NCBI RefSeq assembly: GCF_026011715.1
Contig: NZ_BRVM01000007.1
Span: 57,678-121,677 of the forward strand
Reading direction: 5' to 3'
Origin: Cytobacillus sp. NCCP-133
GTDB lineage: Bacteria > Bacillota > Bacilli > Bacillales > Cytobacillaceae
Length of the DNA: 64,000 bases
Shown here: in pieces, positions 9,692-18,183 of the stretch
Position numbering within the stretch: the first letter of the stretch is position 1
Layout of the letters: each line of letters begins with the position of its first letter
Position numbers and translations under genes: made by a program
Notes under the pieces: generated by a model
What the model was told of the DNA's origin: nothing
Seen by the model: only the letters and a program-made list of their open reading frames with translations
Database searches by the model: none

Positions 9692-10411
9692 TCAAAATTC
9701 CATTTCCCGGAAATACTTCATTAACACTTCTTCCACGCTATGGAGATGCTCGAGCAGTAGTATTTGTGCCTTCTCACCTTCCCTTTGTTCGATTGCCTCA
9801 TAGATGCTTGAGTGCTCATGTGTCAATCGATCCAAAGTCGATTTCTCCGAATAAAGCCAAAGCCTCCGCGTTTCACGCATTGTAGTGACCATCATTTCTG
9901 AGACATTGTTCATAAGGCTGATCAGCAGGTCATTTTGAGAAGCTTTTGCGATAGCCATGTGAAAGCGAAAATCTGCTTCTTCCCCCAGTTCCTCATCATT
10001 GGCATTCTTCATCTGTTCCAATGCTTCTTTGATTTCAGAAAGCTGATCCTCTGTCCATCTTAACGCGGCAGCATGTACTGCCCCCACCTCAAGAATCCGG
10101 CGGACCTCCAGCAAATTTTTCACATCATCCCTTTTCATTAGGACGGCTATTTGCACTGGAAGCTTGAGCATATTTGAATTGAATTGGCGGACATATGTCC
10201 CTTCCCCCTGATGCATCTCCACTAGTCCCATTGCCCTCAGTGCACTCAAGGCCTCCCGGACCGCTGAACGGCCAACCTGGAAATTTTCCGCGAGCTGCTG
10301 GACAGAATCAAGCTTATCTCCTGGCTTTAGCTCACCTGATTTAATCATATCCATAATGGCCTCAGCCACTTCTTCATATATTTTACGCGGTTTTATTCGT
10401 TTATAATTCAA
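9692..10411 (-). CDS. lutR: Lactate-responsive GntR/FadR-family repressor
   Basis: A 239-residue transcription factor with an N-terminal winged helix of the GntR type (about residues 8-72) and a C-terminal all-helical FCD ligand domain (about 90-220). The wing segment reads LVEMHQGEGTYV. Position next to lctP/lutABC and the two LutR-type dyads in the neighbouring promoters identify it as LutR. It is transcribed by itself on the minus strand and ends at a strong terminator. It probably represses both units and releases DNA when L-lactate is present, as known for B. subtilis LutR. Confidence 0.85.
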   Translation of the reverse strand: MNYKRIKPRKIYEEVAEAIMDMIKSGELKPGDKLDSVQQLAENFQVGRSAVREALSALRAMGLVEMHQGEGTYVRQFNSNMLKLPVQIAVLMKRDDVKNLLEVRRILEVGAVHAAALRWTEDQLSEIKEALEQMKNANDEELGEEADFRFHMAIAKASQNDLLISLMNNVSEMMVTTMRETRRLWLYSEKSTLDRLTHEHSSIYEAIEQREGEKAQILLLEHLHSVEEVLMKYFREMEF

Positions 10412-10506
10412 CTGTATTCACCTCATTATGTATCTACTATGATTGATTCTATAGTAATATTCATGAAGCGACAACGCTAATTTATAAGCGATTCCTTTGA
10501 AGGAAC

Positions 10507-10550
10507 AAAGAGGGTCTACCAAAAGTTTAGCCCTTGGACACCCTCTTTTG
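10507..10550 (-). terminator. Terminator of the gene at 10595
   Basis: AAGAGGGTGTCCAA pairs imperfectly with TTGGTAGACCCTCTT (minus strand), followed by T-rich sequence. Confidence 0.6.
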
Positions 10551-10594
10551 ATAAAACAATAGCTCTGTAACATTGGCCTGATGAGTTAGCCTTT

Positions 10595-11023
10595 TTATGG
10601 ATTCTCCAAGTCTATTTCACTTAATATGCTGATTATTTCCAAATCAATATCCCCATTTATATATCTGCTCCCATTCACTGCACTTTCTGGGAATATTTCT
10701 TTCCTATTGGCGTCATAAGGATTCCAGCCAAAATACCTATACTGTTCAGGAAAAAGTTGATCGAATAATCCTTGCTTCTTATCCAACTCTACTTCTATAA
10801 ACTCCTTCATAAAGACCGTCCAATTTTTTGGCAAAGCCAAAGCTCCATATGAGCGGTTCCAAAGAGAAACTTTTTTCTCCATTTGCACACGCGGATCATA
10901 ATACTCAGCCGTCCCCCCAATATCTCGATAATCCCTTTCTCTTATAAGAAAGAACTTGATATAATCGACAGATTCAAGCGGATCTATATTCCAGACAATA
11001 TGGTATGTCCTACCACCAGCCAT
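10595..11023 (-). CDS. Hypothetical protein
   Basis: A 142-residue soluble, acidic protein that I do not recognise. It is rich in Trp and Tyr (about 6 Trp), with segments such as YHIVWNIDPLESVDYIKFF near the N-terminus and YRYFGWNPYDANRK near residue 96. No signal peptide or membrane segment is present. The start is uncertain: the reading frame opens only a few codons further upstream without another good start, and the ribosome binding site (GAGCGGA) is weak. It has its own terminator. The composition resembles small immunity or phage-associated proteins, but this is only an impression. The gene is flanked by AT-rich DNA. Confidence 0.6.
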   Translation of the reverse strand: MAGGRTYHIVWNIDPLESVDYIKFFLIRERDYRDIGGTAEYYDPRVQMEKKVSLWNRSYGALALPKNWTVFMKEFIEVELDKKQGLFDQLFPEQYRYFGWNPYDANRKEIFPESAVNGSRYINGDIDLEIISILSEIDLENP

Positions 11024-11319
11024 GACACGATTCCGCTCATGGCGGATAAAATGTTAATCAATGAAATCAATCCCCTATTTATGTGAAGTTGTCCTATTAG
11101 AAAACTGCTCTAGTTGATTTTTTCAATCCCATAAAACTTCATGAATCCACCCTATTCACACTCTAACTATCATATAGATCGCTTTATTTATCTTATAAAG
11201 TCATTTAATTCATGTATAAAAAATTTTATTAGTTTTATAGAGTTTGTTATTTATGTTATAGCCATATAGACTACTTTACGGAACAGCATCACAAATAGTT
11301 TCAGTAAAAAACCAATTAG
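11024..11319. other. AT-rich intergenic stretch without recognisable gene
   Basis: No convincing ORF, hairpin or repeat was found between the hypothetical gene at 10595-11023 and the bsaA promoter. A 67-codon open frame at 10883-11086 overlaps the hypothetical gene antisense and looks like a shadow. Confidence 0.5.
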
Positions 11320-11370
11320 TTGCATTAGGACTAAACATCGCCTAAGATTAAATCGTACACAATTTAATTG
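11320..11370 (+). promoter_or_regulatory. bsaA promoter with OhrR-like operator
   Basis: TTGCAT (11320-11325) and TAAGAT (11343-11348) are 17 bp apart. Just downstream the dyad CAATT-T-AATTG (11360-11370) resembles the AATT-rich OhrR operator of B. subtilis. With ohrR as the second gene of the unit, this suggests autoregulation. Confidence 0.55.
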
Positions 11371-11398
11371 AAAATCTATTTATTCAGGAGGATTCCTT

Positions 11399-11875
11399 AT
11401 GACAACTGTTTATGATTTTGAGGTAAAAAAAACAAATGGTGAACTGAAATCTCTGAAAGACTACGAAGGAAAGCCATTGCTTATTGTCAACACTGCAAGC
11501 AAATGCGGATTAACCCCACAATTCAAGGGGCTTCAGGAACTATATGAAAAGTATAAGGACAGCGGCTTAGAGATCCTGGGGTTTCCTTGCGACCAGTTTA
11601 ATAACCAGGAATTTGATAATATTAATGAAACAACAGAATTTTGTCAGATCAACTACGGAGTATCCTTCCCGATTTTTGCGAAAATCGATGTAAATGGAGA
11701 AACTGCTGATCCTTTATTTGTCTATCTAAAAGAACAGAAGAAAGGACTCCTTTCAAAGAACATTAAATGGAATTTCACAAAATTCCTTGTAGACCGCAGC
11801 GGGAATGTGGTTGAACGCTATGCACCAACAACGGAACCTGAGAAAATTGAGTATGATATAAAGAAATTAATGTAA
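11399..11875 (+). CDS. bsaA: Glutathione peroxidase family thiol peroxidase
   Basis: A 158-residue peroxidase of the GPx family (BsaA/YkuU type), which in Bacillus uses thioredoxin or bacillithiol rather than glutathione. The active-site block [11 protein letters not shown] puts the peroxidatic residue at Cys36. The FPCDQF block near residue 65 and the WNFTKFLVD block near 125 supply the Gln and Trp/Asn of the catalytic tetrad. It is a cysteine enzyme: the codon is TGC, in contrast with the TGA-containing peroxiredoxin at 59.4 kb. An AGGAGG site precedes ATG. It is followed after 28 bp by ohrR, so both are probably co-transcribed as a peroxide-response unit. Confidence 0.92.
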   Translation: MTTVYDFEVKKTNGELKSLKDYEGKPLLIVNTASKCGLTPQFKGLQELYEKYKDSGLEILGFPCDQFNNQEFDNINETTEFCQINYGVSFPIFAKIDVNGETADPLFVYLKEQKKGLLSKNIKWNFTKFLVDRSGNVVERYAPTTEPEKIEYDIKKLM

Positions 11876-11903
11876 GTTACTAAAAATTCATTTAGGTGAT
11901 CAT

Positions 11904-12344
11904 ATGAAAGATTTTTTTGTACTCGACAAACAGCTTTGTTTTGCAGTTTATGAAACTGCTGGAGAATTTACCAAACTCTACACAAGCGCCCTCCAGCCCT
12001 TTGGCTTAACTTATCCTCAGTACTTGGTCCTTTTGGCACTCTGGGTAAAAGACGGTATAAGCGCTAAGGAACTCGGGGAAAGACTAAATCTCGGCACCGG
12101 GACACTAACTCCAATGATTACGAGGATGATTTCGAATGGCTGGCTCCGGAAAGAACGTTCCAAAACAGATGAACGGAAAGTCCATGTTTACTTGGAGGAG
12201 AAAGCCCGCCAGCAAAAACAGGCCATCACCCAACAAGTCAGCGAGACCATTCAAACCTGCAATATCGAATTGGAGGAATATGAACAGCTGATGAAACAGC
12301 TAGGGAATTTGCAAAAGAAGTTAAGGGAAAGAGTACCTTATTAA
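11904..12344 (+). CDS. ohrR: Organic-peroxide sensing MarR-family repressor OhrR
   Basis: A 146-residue MarR-type regulator. The N-terminal LDKQLCFAVYE segment carries Cys12, the position of the reactive cysteine that senses organic peroxides in OhrR. The winged helix-turn-helix spans about residues 40-110, with LGTGTLTPMITRM as recognition helix and RSKTDERKVHVYL as wing. It lies directly after a glutathione-peroxidase gene, replacing the usual ohrA partner. No second cysteine typical of two-Cys OhrR is obvious except Cys119, so it is probably a one-Cys type. The terminator overlaps the last codons. Confidence 0.85.
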   Translation: MKDFFVLDKQLCFAVYETAGEFTKLYTSALQPFGLTYPQYLVLLALWVKDGISAKELGERLNLGTGTLTPMITRMISNGWLRKERSKTDERKVHVYLEEKARQQKQAITQQVSETIQTCNIELEEYEQLMKQLGNLQKKLRERVPY

Positions 12345-12361
12345 GGGGGTACTCTTTTTTT
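12330..12361 (+). terminator. Terminator of bsaA-ohrR
   Basis: AGAGTACC pairs with GGTACTCT (12330-12355), followed by seven T. The hairpin includes the ohrR stop codon. Confidence 0.85.
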
Positions 12362-12426
12362 AATCTCCACGTTTAATACTCCCAAAAATAGCCATATTAA
12401 GTATAGATTAAATGGAAGGAGCAAAC

Positions 12427-12690
12427 ATGATGGAATTTTTGCCAAGAGAACAAATTATCAATTTACTGCAGGAACCATTTCAATTATACATAGACAAATA
12501 CGGAATTGACGATATAGGGATTTTTGAGGAGGAAGGCCAAAATAACCAATATTATTTAGGATACACGGTAAAGAAAGCCGGGAAAACATATCATATCCAT
12601 AGCCCTTTCATCAAGGATGATCATGGTGGATTAGCTTCTGCAGAAAATGAGTGGATTCTTGAATCAGATGAACCCAAAGGCGAAGATTGA
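12427..12690 (+). CDS. DUF5634-like small protein
   Basis: An 87-residue acidic protein. The N-terminal EFLPREQIINLLQEPFQ and central YYLGYTVKKAGKTYHIHSPF blocks fit a Bacillaceae-specific family that I believe is DUF5634; the name is from memory and should be checked. Two adjacent ATG codons (12427 and 12430) follow GGAAGGAG at 5 and 8 nt, so the exact first residue is open. An ATG at 12412 lies before this site and is rejected. It is soluble, with no motif that suggests a function. It appears monocistronic. Confidence 0.65.
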   Translation: MMEFLPREQIINLLQEPFQLYIDKYGIDDIGIFEEEGQNNQYYLGYTVKKAGKTYHIHSPFIKDDHGGLASAENEWILESDEPKGED

Positions 12691-12830
12691 AGAGGATACA
12701 GTAATCTGGAACAGGCCTTTCAGGAAATATAATCCTAATAGAATGTTCACACTTGACCTTTTGCACTATATTTATTTTAGAATATTTTGTTTATAATGGA
12801 ATTATATTTATCAAGAAGGAGTGAAAAAGA

Positions 12831-13247
12831 ATGACTGTTAATGCTTATCTTAATTTTAATGGCAATACCCGGGAAGCGGTTGAATTTTATGCTGAGGTTT
12901 TTGAAACAGGGAAGCCTGAAATTATGAGTTTTGGTGACTCTCCTCCAAATCCGGAGTATCCACTTCCTGAGGAAGCAAAAGACTTGGTTATGCACACACG
13001 TCTTAACATATGCGGAAGCAACGTTATGTTTTCAGATACTTTCCCTGGGATGCCGGCAACAGTTGGAAATAACATTAACCTTGCTGTAGTAATTAACGAC
13101 CTGGATGATCTTCAAAAGTATTTTACCAAATTGAAAGAAGGCGGCACTGTAAGTATGGAGCTGCAGGAAACATTTTGGAGTAAGGCCTATGGCCAATTAA
13201 CAGACAAGTTTGGTATTAACTGGATGTTCAGCCACGAAAGTGAATAA
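12831..13247 (+). CDS. VOC family protein (PhnB-like)
   Basis: A 138-residue protein of the vicinal-oxygen-chelate superfamily, PhnB/YjdN subgroup. The N-terminal VNAYLNFNGNTREAVEFY strand-helix and the C-terminal WSKAYGQLTDKFGINWMF are typical, with two beta-alpha-beta-beta-beta units over the chain. A strong site (AGAAGGAG) precedes ATG. Members of this group usually act as unknown small-molecule binding or isomerase-like proteins; metal ligands are not all conserved. It stands alone with a shared terminator. The superfamily call is firm; the substrate is unknown. Confidence 0.8.
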   Translation: MTVNAYLNFNGNTREAVEFYAEVFETGKPEIMSFGDSPPNPEYPLPEEAKDLVMHTRLNICGSNVMFSDTFPGMPATVGNNINLAVVINDLDDLQKYFTKLKEGGTVSMELQETFWSKAYGQLTDKFGINWMFSHESE

Positions 13248-13264
13248 CATACATAGAGAACGCA

Positions 13265-13297
13265 AAAATGGAGGCTTGAATAGAAGGCTCCATTTTG
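13265..13297. terminator. Bidirectional terminator between VOC and AAA ATPase genes
   Basis: AAAATGGAG (13265-13273) pairs with CTCCATTTT (13288-13296) around a 14-nt loop, between convergent genes. Confidence 0.75.
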
Positions 13298-14053
13298 TTA
13301 TTCATTTAACAAATGATGCAGCATTCTTTTTTTATCATCAAAAAATTGTTTCATGATTGTATAATGATTTGTTTCCTCAAGCTTACTTTCTGCTATTCCA
13401 TCTTCGCTGAACTCATAAATAGCCGCATCTGGATAGGCCATAATGACGGGTGAGTGCGTGGCAATGATGAACTGTGAGTGTTCATTGACCAGATCATGAA
13501 TTCTTGTCAGCATAGACATTTGCCTAAGCGGTGAAAGAGCTGCCTCAGGCTCATCCAAAATGTAAATTCCATTGCCTCGAAACCGGTGCAGAAATGTGGA
13601 GAAGAACGCTTCTCCATGTGATTGCTCATGCAGTGAACGGCCTCCAAAAGAATCGATCACTTTTGGAGAAGGCCCTCCTTCGCGGTCCATTTCTTCAATA
13701 TTAGATGCTACATTATAGAAACTCTCTGCTCTCAGAAAAAAACCATCACTTGGCCGATCAATGCCTTTTATGACCTTTAGATGATTCCCCAGCTCGGAAT
13801 GCGAATCAAATGTTGAAAAATTAAAATTGAAAGAGCCGCCTTCTGCATTAAATCCCAATGCAACAGCTACTGCTTCAAGCAACGTCGATTTCCCCATCCC
13901 GTTCTCGCCAATCAGGAAGGTAACCTTGGGGTGAAAAGTCAGCTCCTCCAAGGTCTTTAAACTTGGAAGATTAAAGGGATAGTGATTAAATGAAGGAACA
14001 GCATCTCTTTTCAGGCAAATGCCTCTTACATATTGCGAATTCAGCAGATTCAT
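13298..14053 (-). CDS. AAA family ATPase (ABC-ATPase-like)
   Basis: A 251-residue single-domain ATPase. The Walker A motif GENGMGKST lies near residue 50, a Walker B segment GIYILDEPEAALSP near 165, and the H-loop FIIATHSPVIMAYP near 198. This is the organisation of AAA_15/AAA_21-type proteins related to SMC/RecF and to the ATPases of OLD/retron systems, but no nuclease or toxin partner is adjacent. ATG 14053 is chosen because GAGGTG lies 6 nt before it; a GTG at 14062 would lack a site. No transporter subunit is next to it. Role unknown; DNA repair or stress signalling is only a guess. Confidence 0.8.
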   Translation of the reverse strand: MNLLNSQYVRGICLKRDAVPSFNHYPFNLPSLKTLEELTFHPKVTFLIGENGMGKSTLLEAVAVALGFNAEGGSFNFNFSTFDSHSELGNHLKVIKGIDRPSDGFFLRAESFYNVASNIEEMDREGGPSPKVIDSFGGRSLHEQSHGEAFFSTFLHRFRGNGIYILDEPEAALSPLRQMSMLTRIHDLVNEHSQFIIATHSPVIMAYPDAAIYEFSEDGIAESKLEETNHYTIMKQFFDDKKRMLHHLLNE

Positions 14054-14292
14054 AAAAAACACCTCAAGCTTTTTATTTTATGGCCCGGTTAGGACTAATG
14101 GATTTTTAATTATTGAGATATAGGGCAACTGCAAAGCTCTTACACCTGCCCGCCACCCCTAGAGTATATGCTAAAAAAAGTCAGATGACGATTTTTTCAA
14201 GAACAAACACTAGATTCTACCCTTGCGTTGCTTTCCTTTCCGTTGCTACAGCATAATTTTACCAAAAACAGCCTATATCAGATATCGTTAAT
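14054..14292. other. Intergenic stretch without recognisable gene
   Basis: Between the ATPase gene and the selO terminator no ORF with a ribosome binding site and no repeat was found. The sequence is unremarkable. Confidence 0.5.
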
Positions 14293-14331
14293 CAAAAAAA
14301 GTGCCTGACCTCAGCCCAGACACTTCCTTTT
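14293..14331 (-). terminator. Terminator of selO
   Basis: AAGTGTCTG pairs with CAGGCACTT on the minus strand and is followed by seven T. The stem word resembles the terminator at 16268 (GTGTCTGAC), hinting at a recurrent terminator family in this genome. Confidence 0.75.
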
Positions 14332-14390
14332 TATTCCTTCAACACACCTGACGGTTCAGACGCTTTTTACTAATCATAACCTTCTCCCTC

Positions 14391-15857
14391 TTAGGTTCCG
14401 CAAAAAGTCTGATAAGGAATGCTTGAGGACTCAGGCAATTTACAATATTCTTCTTGATCTTTGGAATACGCATAAGGTTGTGAAAGTACTTCAAGAAGCT
14501 TCTTCAGCACGCTGTAGTCTCCTTTTTCAGCTGCAGCCTCCAGAGCCTCTTCTACCCGGTGGTTTCGAGGAATGACTGAAGGGTTGCTGTTTCTCATCAA
14601 CTTGCTAACGGATTCTTTTGGTACATTCTGCCTGCTTAGCCTATCCTGCCACTGCTCATGCCATTTGGCAAACTCTGCGTCATCAAATATAGGTGCCTCT
14701 TCTATCTTATCCAAGGTTAATGAACGGAAGGTATTTGTATAATCTGCTTTATTCTTCTGCATAATCTTTAGAAGATCTGTAAAAAGGACCTCATCATCTT
14801 TCTCTTCATTAAAGATTCCAAGCTTCGCCCTCATCCCTGCAAGCCAATGCGTTTGGTAAATCTTGTTATACCCCGATATAGCGTCCTGGGCTATTTTCAC
14901 AGCCTCTTCCTGTTCATCATGAAGCAGAGGCAGCAGCGTCTCAGCAAATCTTGCGAGATTCCAGCCTCCAATATATGGCTGATTGCCGTAAGCATATCGG
15001 CCTTCCCGATCAATTGAGCTGAACACGGTTGCCAAATCATATGAATCCATAAATGCGCATGGTCCATAGTCAATCGTTTCTCCGCTTATAGTCATATTAT
15101 CCGTGTTCATGACCCCATGGATAAATCCTGCTAATTGCCACTTCGAAATCAGTGCGGCTTGACGCTTGATTACTTCCTGCAGCAGGGAAAGGTAAGGATT
15201 CTCATCCCCTTCAATTTCGGGGTAATGCCGCTGTATCGTATAATCAGCCAAAATGCGGAGTTCTTCAACAGGTCTCCAATTGGCCGCATATTGAAAGGTA
15301 CCTACGCGTATATGGCTATCAGCAACACGGGTTAAGATCGCACCATGCAGCATGGATTCCCTAATAATAGACTCACCTGTCGCGACCACTGCGAGGCTCC
15401 GAGTTGTAGGAATTCGAAGTGCATGCATCGCTTCGCTAATAATGTATTCACGCAGCATCGGGCCAAGAGCCGCACGTCCGTCTCCACCGCGGGAAAAAGG
15501 CGTTCTGCCGGAGCCCTTCAGCTGAATATCAACCCGATTATCTTCAGGTGTGATGTGTTCTCCAACTAGCATTGCCCGGCCATCCCCAAGCATATTGAAA
15601 TGGCCAAATTGATGCCCTGCATAGGCCTGAGCAAGAGGTGCTGATCCTTCTGGCACATGGTTCCCGGCTAGTATCTCAATCCCTTCCGCCGTTTTAAGGG
15701 CATCTGCATCAAATCCAAGGGTACCTGCGAGTGAATCATTAAGTATAACCAGCTTTGGTGCATCTACAGGATTTGGCTTTACAGTTGAGAAAAACGTGTT
15801 TGGTAAGCGTGCATAGCTGTTGTCAAAATTCCAGCCAATTTCTTTTTTGCTTGTCAT
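14391..15857 (-). CDS. selO: Protein adenylyltransferase SelO (YdiU)
   Basis: A 488-residue pseudokinase-fold enzyme of the SelO/YdiU family, which transfers AMP from ATP to protein Ser/Thr/Tyr residues and responds to oxidative stress. Typical blocks are [17 protein letters not shown] (about residues 79-95), [20 protein letters not shown] (about 111-130), and [20 protein letters not shown] (about 237-256) with the metal-binding Asn/Asp. The C-terminus ends YQTFCGT: the cysteine occupies the position that is selenocysteine in animal SelO, so this copy is the Cys form. No in-frame TGA is present. Monocistronic with its own terminator. Confidence 0.92.
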   Translation of the reverse strand: MTSKKEIGWNFDNSYARLPNTFFSTVKPNPVDAPKLVILNDSLAGTLGFDADALKTAEGIEILAGNHVPEGSAPLAQAYAGHQFGHFNMLGDGRAMLVGEHITPEDNRVDIQLKGSGRTPFSRGGDGRAALGPMLREYIISEAMHALRIPTTRSLAVVATGESIIRESMLHGAILTRVADSHIRVGTFQYAANWRPVEELRILADYTIQRHYPEIEGDENPYLSLLQEVIKRQAALISKWQLAGFIHGVMNTDNMTISGETIDYGPCAFMDSYDLATVFSSIDREGRYAYGNQPYIGGWNLARFAETLLPLLHDEQEEAVKIAQDAISGYNKIYQTHWLAGMRAKLGIFNEEKDDEVLFTDLLKIMQKNKADYTNTFRSLTLDKIEEAPIFDDAEFAKWHEQWQDRLSRQNVPKESVSKLMRNSNPSVIPRNHRVEEALEAAAEKGDYSVLKKLLEVLSQPYAYSKDQEEYCKLPESSSIPYQTFCGT

Positions 15858-15983
15858 CGTATCCCCTTTTCTGCTTTGACTTTTATTTATTTCAGTTTTG
15901 GTTACATTCTAACATTTATAGCTTCTTTTAATGTCTTCTTCTGCCTATTTATTATACCCCTTTTAAAGGGAGAACCGCTCAAA

Positions 15984-16031
15984 TTAAAAAGATGCCTGTC
16001 CACTAGTGAAGTCCTAGCCGACAGGCATCTA
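15984..16031 (-). terminator. Terminator of the DUF1540 gene
   Basis: GATGCCTGTC (15991-16000) pairs perfectly with GACAGGCATC (16020-16029); on the minus strand it is followed by TTTTTAATTT. Confidence 0.85.
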
Positions 16032-16041
16032 GCCCATATTG

Positions 16042-16197
16042 CTATTCGCTTTGTTCAAATGTTTTACAAGCAGTTTCCTCAACATCTTCCGCTTCTCTGC
16101 CATTCTGGCCAATCACATAAATTGAATCGGCAACACATTTATCTCCTTCTTCCCAATACTTGCAGTTTTCCACGTTACATAAAACTTCTACTTCCAT
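16042..16197 (-). CDS. DUF1540 domain small cysteine protein
   Basis: A 51-residue protein, read on the minus strand. Cysteines at positions 7, 12, 21 and 44 follow the CNVENCKYW...C...ACKTF spacing of DUF1540, a short domain thought to bind a metal. A perfect GGAGGTG lies 7 nt before ATG. The strong terminator just past the stop supports a real short gene. DUF1540 proteins are common in Bacillus and Clostridia, some being sporulation-associated, but their function is unknown. Confidence 0.85.
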   Translation of the reverse strand: MEVEVLCNVENCKYWEEGDKCVADSIYVIGQNGREAEDVEETACKTFEQSE

Positions 16198-16267
16198 TGA
16201 TGGCCACCTCCTTTATGTTTTGTATTCATTACCCCTTATTGCGAGGGAGTAATCACAATTGAACAGA

Positions 16268-16304
16268 AAAAGGCGCTGACCCATTAAAAGTCAGACACCT
16301 TTTA
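16268..16304 (-). terminator. Terminator of the MMPL operon
   Basis: AAGGTGTCTGAC pairs with GTCAGCGCCTT (minus strand, one bulge) and is followed by TTTTTC. Confidence 0.65.
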
Positions 16305-16377
16305 TCTAGCTAGTTCTGGAATGCTTAATAGCAAGAAGCTATGTTAAGAGGATTTTTTATAATTATCTCTTCACCTG

Positions 16378-18183
16378 TTATCTGAATAGATCTAACAATA
16401 GATCCCAAAACCCTTTTTCTTTTACAGGCTTTTCTTTTTTCGTTACCTGTTCTTCTTTTTCAATGCTTTCTGTTTTTATTACGAATTGAACAGAGGAGAC
16501 TGTTTCATTTTTAGAGGAAACAAAAGATACTGGTTTAAAGTCAGATTTATCATATTCCTGAACCATTTCATTGATTTTCTTTTGCATCTGAGCCGGCAAG
16601 TCTTTAGTTTCCTCATGTAATTTATCCGTTCCATTTTGGAGCTCGCCCAATCCTTTTTCTAATTCACTTGTTCCACCAGACAATTCTGTAATACCTGAGT
16701 GCAGTTTATTATAGGATGAGGATAGCTGGCCTACTCCTTCTGTATAACTTACTAATCCTGAATGAAACTGACTGTAATTAGAAGATAAAGAAGTAAGGCC
16801 TTTTTGCAGTTCCCCCAGAGCACTCACATCCATCTCCTTCATCGATTCAGAGAGTTCATTTGCGATTGAAGTCAGCGTTCCGCTCATCCCTCTTACAGAA
16901 TCACTAATTTGGGTTAATGATGGTTCCACTGCATCGAAGGCTTTTTTTACGTTTGAATAGGTCCCTTTTACTTTTTGTGCAGCTGAATAGGATTCAACCA
17001 GCTTATCAAGCACATTGGAATCGGCACCACTCTTATATAATTCAGAGATTTCTTCCTCTGTGATCTGTTGAGCTGGAATTTCATTCATAGCCCCATCTAA
17101 TACACGATACGCGGCCGTGTAATTCTCACGTAAAGCTGATAGTCCATCAGCTGTTTCCGTAAGGCCGTTAGCTAATTGTGTAAGAGCATTTGGCAGTTCG
17201 CTCAAGCTCATTAGGTCCATGTCTGCCGAATTCCCGGAAAGGGAGCCGCTGATTCTCTCAAGTGCTTCCCCAATGGACCGGGAAGCATTAACGACTTGTG
17301 TGGATGAGCCGTTCACCTGATTTATTCCATCTTTATAATTCTGAGAACCCTCACGCAGTGAAGCCGCTCCGTCATTTAATTGGGCTGCACCTTTTTTCAA
17401 ATCAGCAGCACCGTTTTTTAATTCTTTAATTGCATTTGATAAAGCTGACATATCATCAGTCATATTTCCCATTTCGGATGTATCAATTGGCAGGGTAGAT
17501 GGAACAGCTGCGATTTCAATTCCATTAAATTCAAAATCCTCAGCATCTGCTTCTACGCTAAGCCTTTCATCTTGAGCAGGCATAACTGTAAAAGTAATTT
17601 GCTTATTTTTGCCGGCGTTTGCAATCATTCCGCCATTGGCTTCAATGTTGCTGTACTTATTTGGCAGCATTAAAGAAACTTGCAATAAGTAGTTTTCATA
17701 AAATACTGCATCGATGTTCTCATTGGCAACTGTCTGAATGCCGATTTCGACATGCCCCGTTTTTCCCGCAAGATCCAATGGGTCCACTGGCTCTCCATTT
17801 AATCGATAGGAAATATCAATATCCCATGGCAATTCGGAATCATCGTTCAAATTTCCTTGATAATAAAATTTGCCTTCTGGGGCATCAATTCCAATTGTTT
17901 GCCCCTCTTGACTGATTTCCGATAGATCAGTCAAGTTTTTCACACTGCTATATACACCGTAATCTAGAATCTCTCCGGCTTTCGCCACATCCAGCGTATT
18001 CACGACATAAACATTATCTAACTCTCCATCAGCCTTTAACGTTGCGTACACCACTTCATCCTTTGAAGTGAGTTTTCCTTCTATTTTTTCAGCTTCTGAC
18101 ACAGCAGCATAGCTAAGAATTGAAGGCAGGAAGATCATAAGAGCGAGCGCAGCAATGGATACTTGTTTTTTTCTCATCATCAT
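16378..18183 (-). CDS. YhgE/Pip-like coiled-coil protein of an MMPL operon
   Basis: A 601-residue secreted or membrane-tethered protein. Residues 1-27 form a signal peptide. A beta-rich region follows (about 30-235), then repeated short helical units of the LKNGAADLKKGAAQL type (about 250-285 and again about 470-525) as found in YhgE/Pip and MmpL accessory proteins. The C-terminal about 15 residues are hydrophobic and aromatic (FWDLLLDLF). It overlaps the upstream MMPL transporter gene by 4 bp. It probably forms a periplasmic-like or wall-side coiled-coil partner of that transporter. It lacks the multi-TM halves of full YhgE. Role inferred from context. Confidence 0.7.
   Translation of the reverse strand: MMMRKKQVSIAALALMIFLPSILSYAAVSEAEKIEGKLTSKDEVVYATLKADGELDNVYVVNTLDVAKAGEILDYGVYSSVKNLTDLSEISQEGQTIGIDAPEGKFYYQGNLNDDSELPWDIDISYRLNGEPVDPLDLAGKTGHVEIGIQTVANENIDAVFYENYLLQVSLMLPNKYSNIEANGGMIANAGKNKQITFTVMPAQDERLSVEADAEDFEFNGIEIAAVPSTLPIDTSEMGNMTDDMSALSNAIKELKNGAADLKKGAAQLNDGAASLREGSQNYKDGINQVNGSSTQVVNASRSIGEALERISGSLSGNSADMDLMSLSELPNALTQLANGLTETADGLSALRENYTAAYRVLDGAMNEIPAQQITEEEISELYKSGADSNVLDKLVESYSAAQKVKGTYSNVKKAFDAVEPSLTQISDSVRGMSGTLTSIANELSESMKEMDVSALGELQKGLTSLSSNYSQFHSGLVSYTEGVGQLSSSYNKLHSGITELSGGTSELEKGLGELQNGTDKLHEETKDLPAQMQKKINEMVQEYDKSDFKPVSFVSSKNETVSSVQFVIKTESIEKEEQVTKKEKPVKEKGFWDLLLDLFR

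Noticed and set aside
13298-14053. Defence system (retron, OLD or Septu-like) based on the AAA ATPase
   Set aside because: No nuclease, reverse transcriptase or HNH partner is adjacent; flanks are ordinary chromosomal genes.
14391-15857. SelO as a second selenoprotein
   Set aside because: The position that is Sec in animals is encoded as Cys near the C-terminus and there is no in-frame TGA before the stop.
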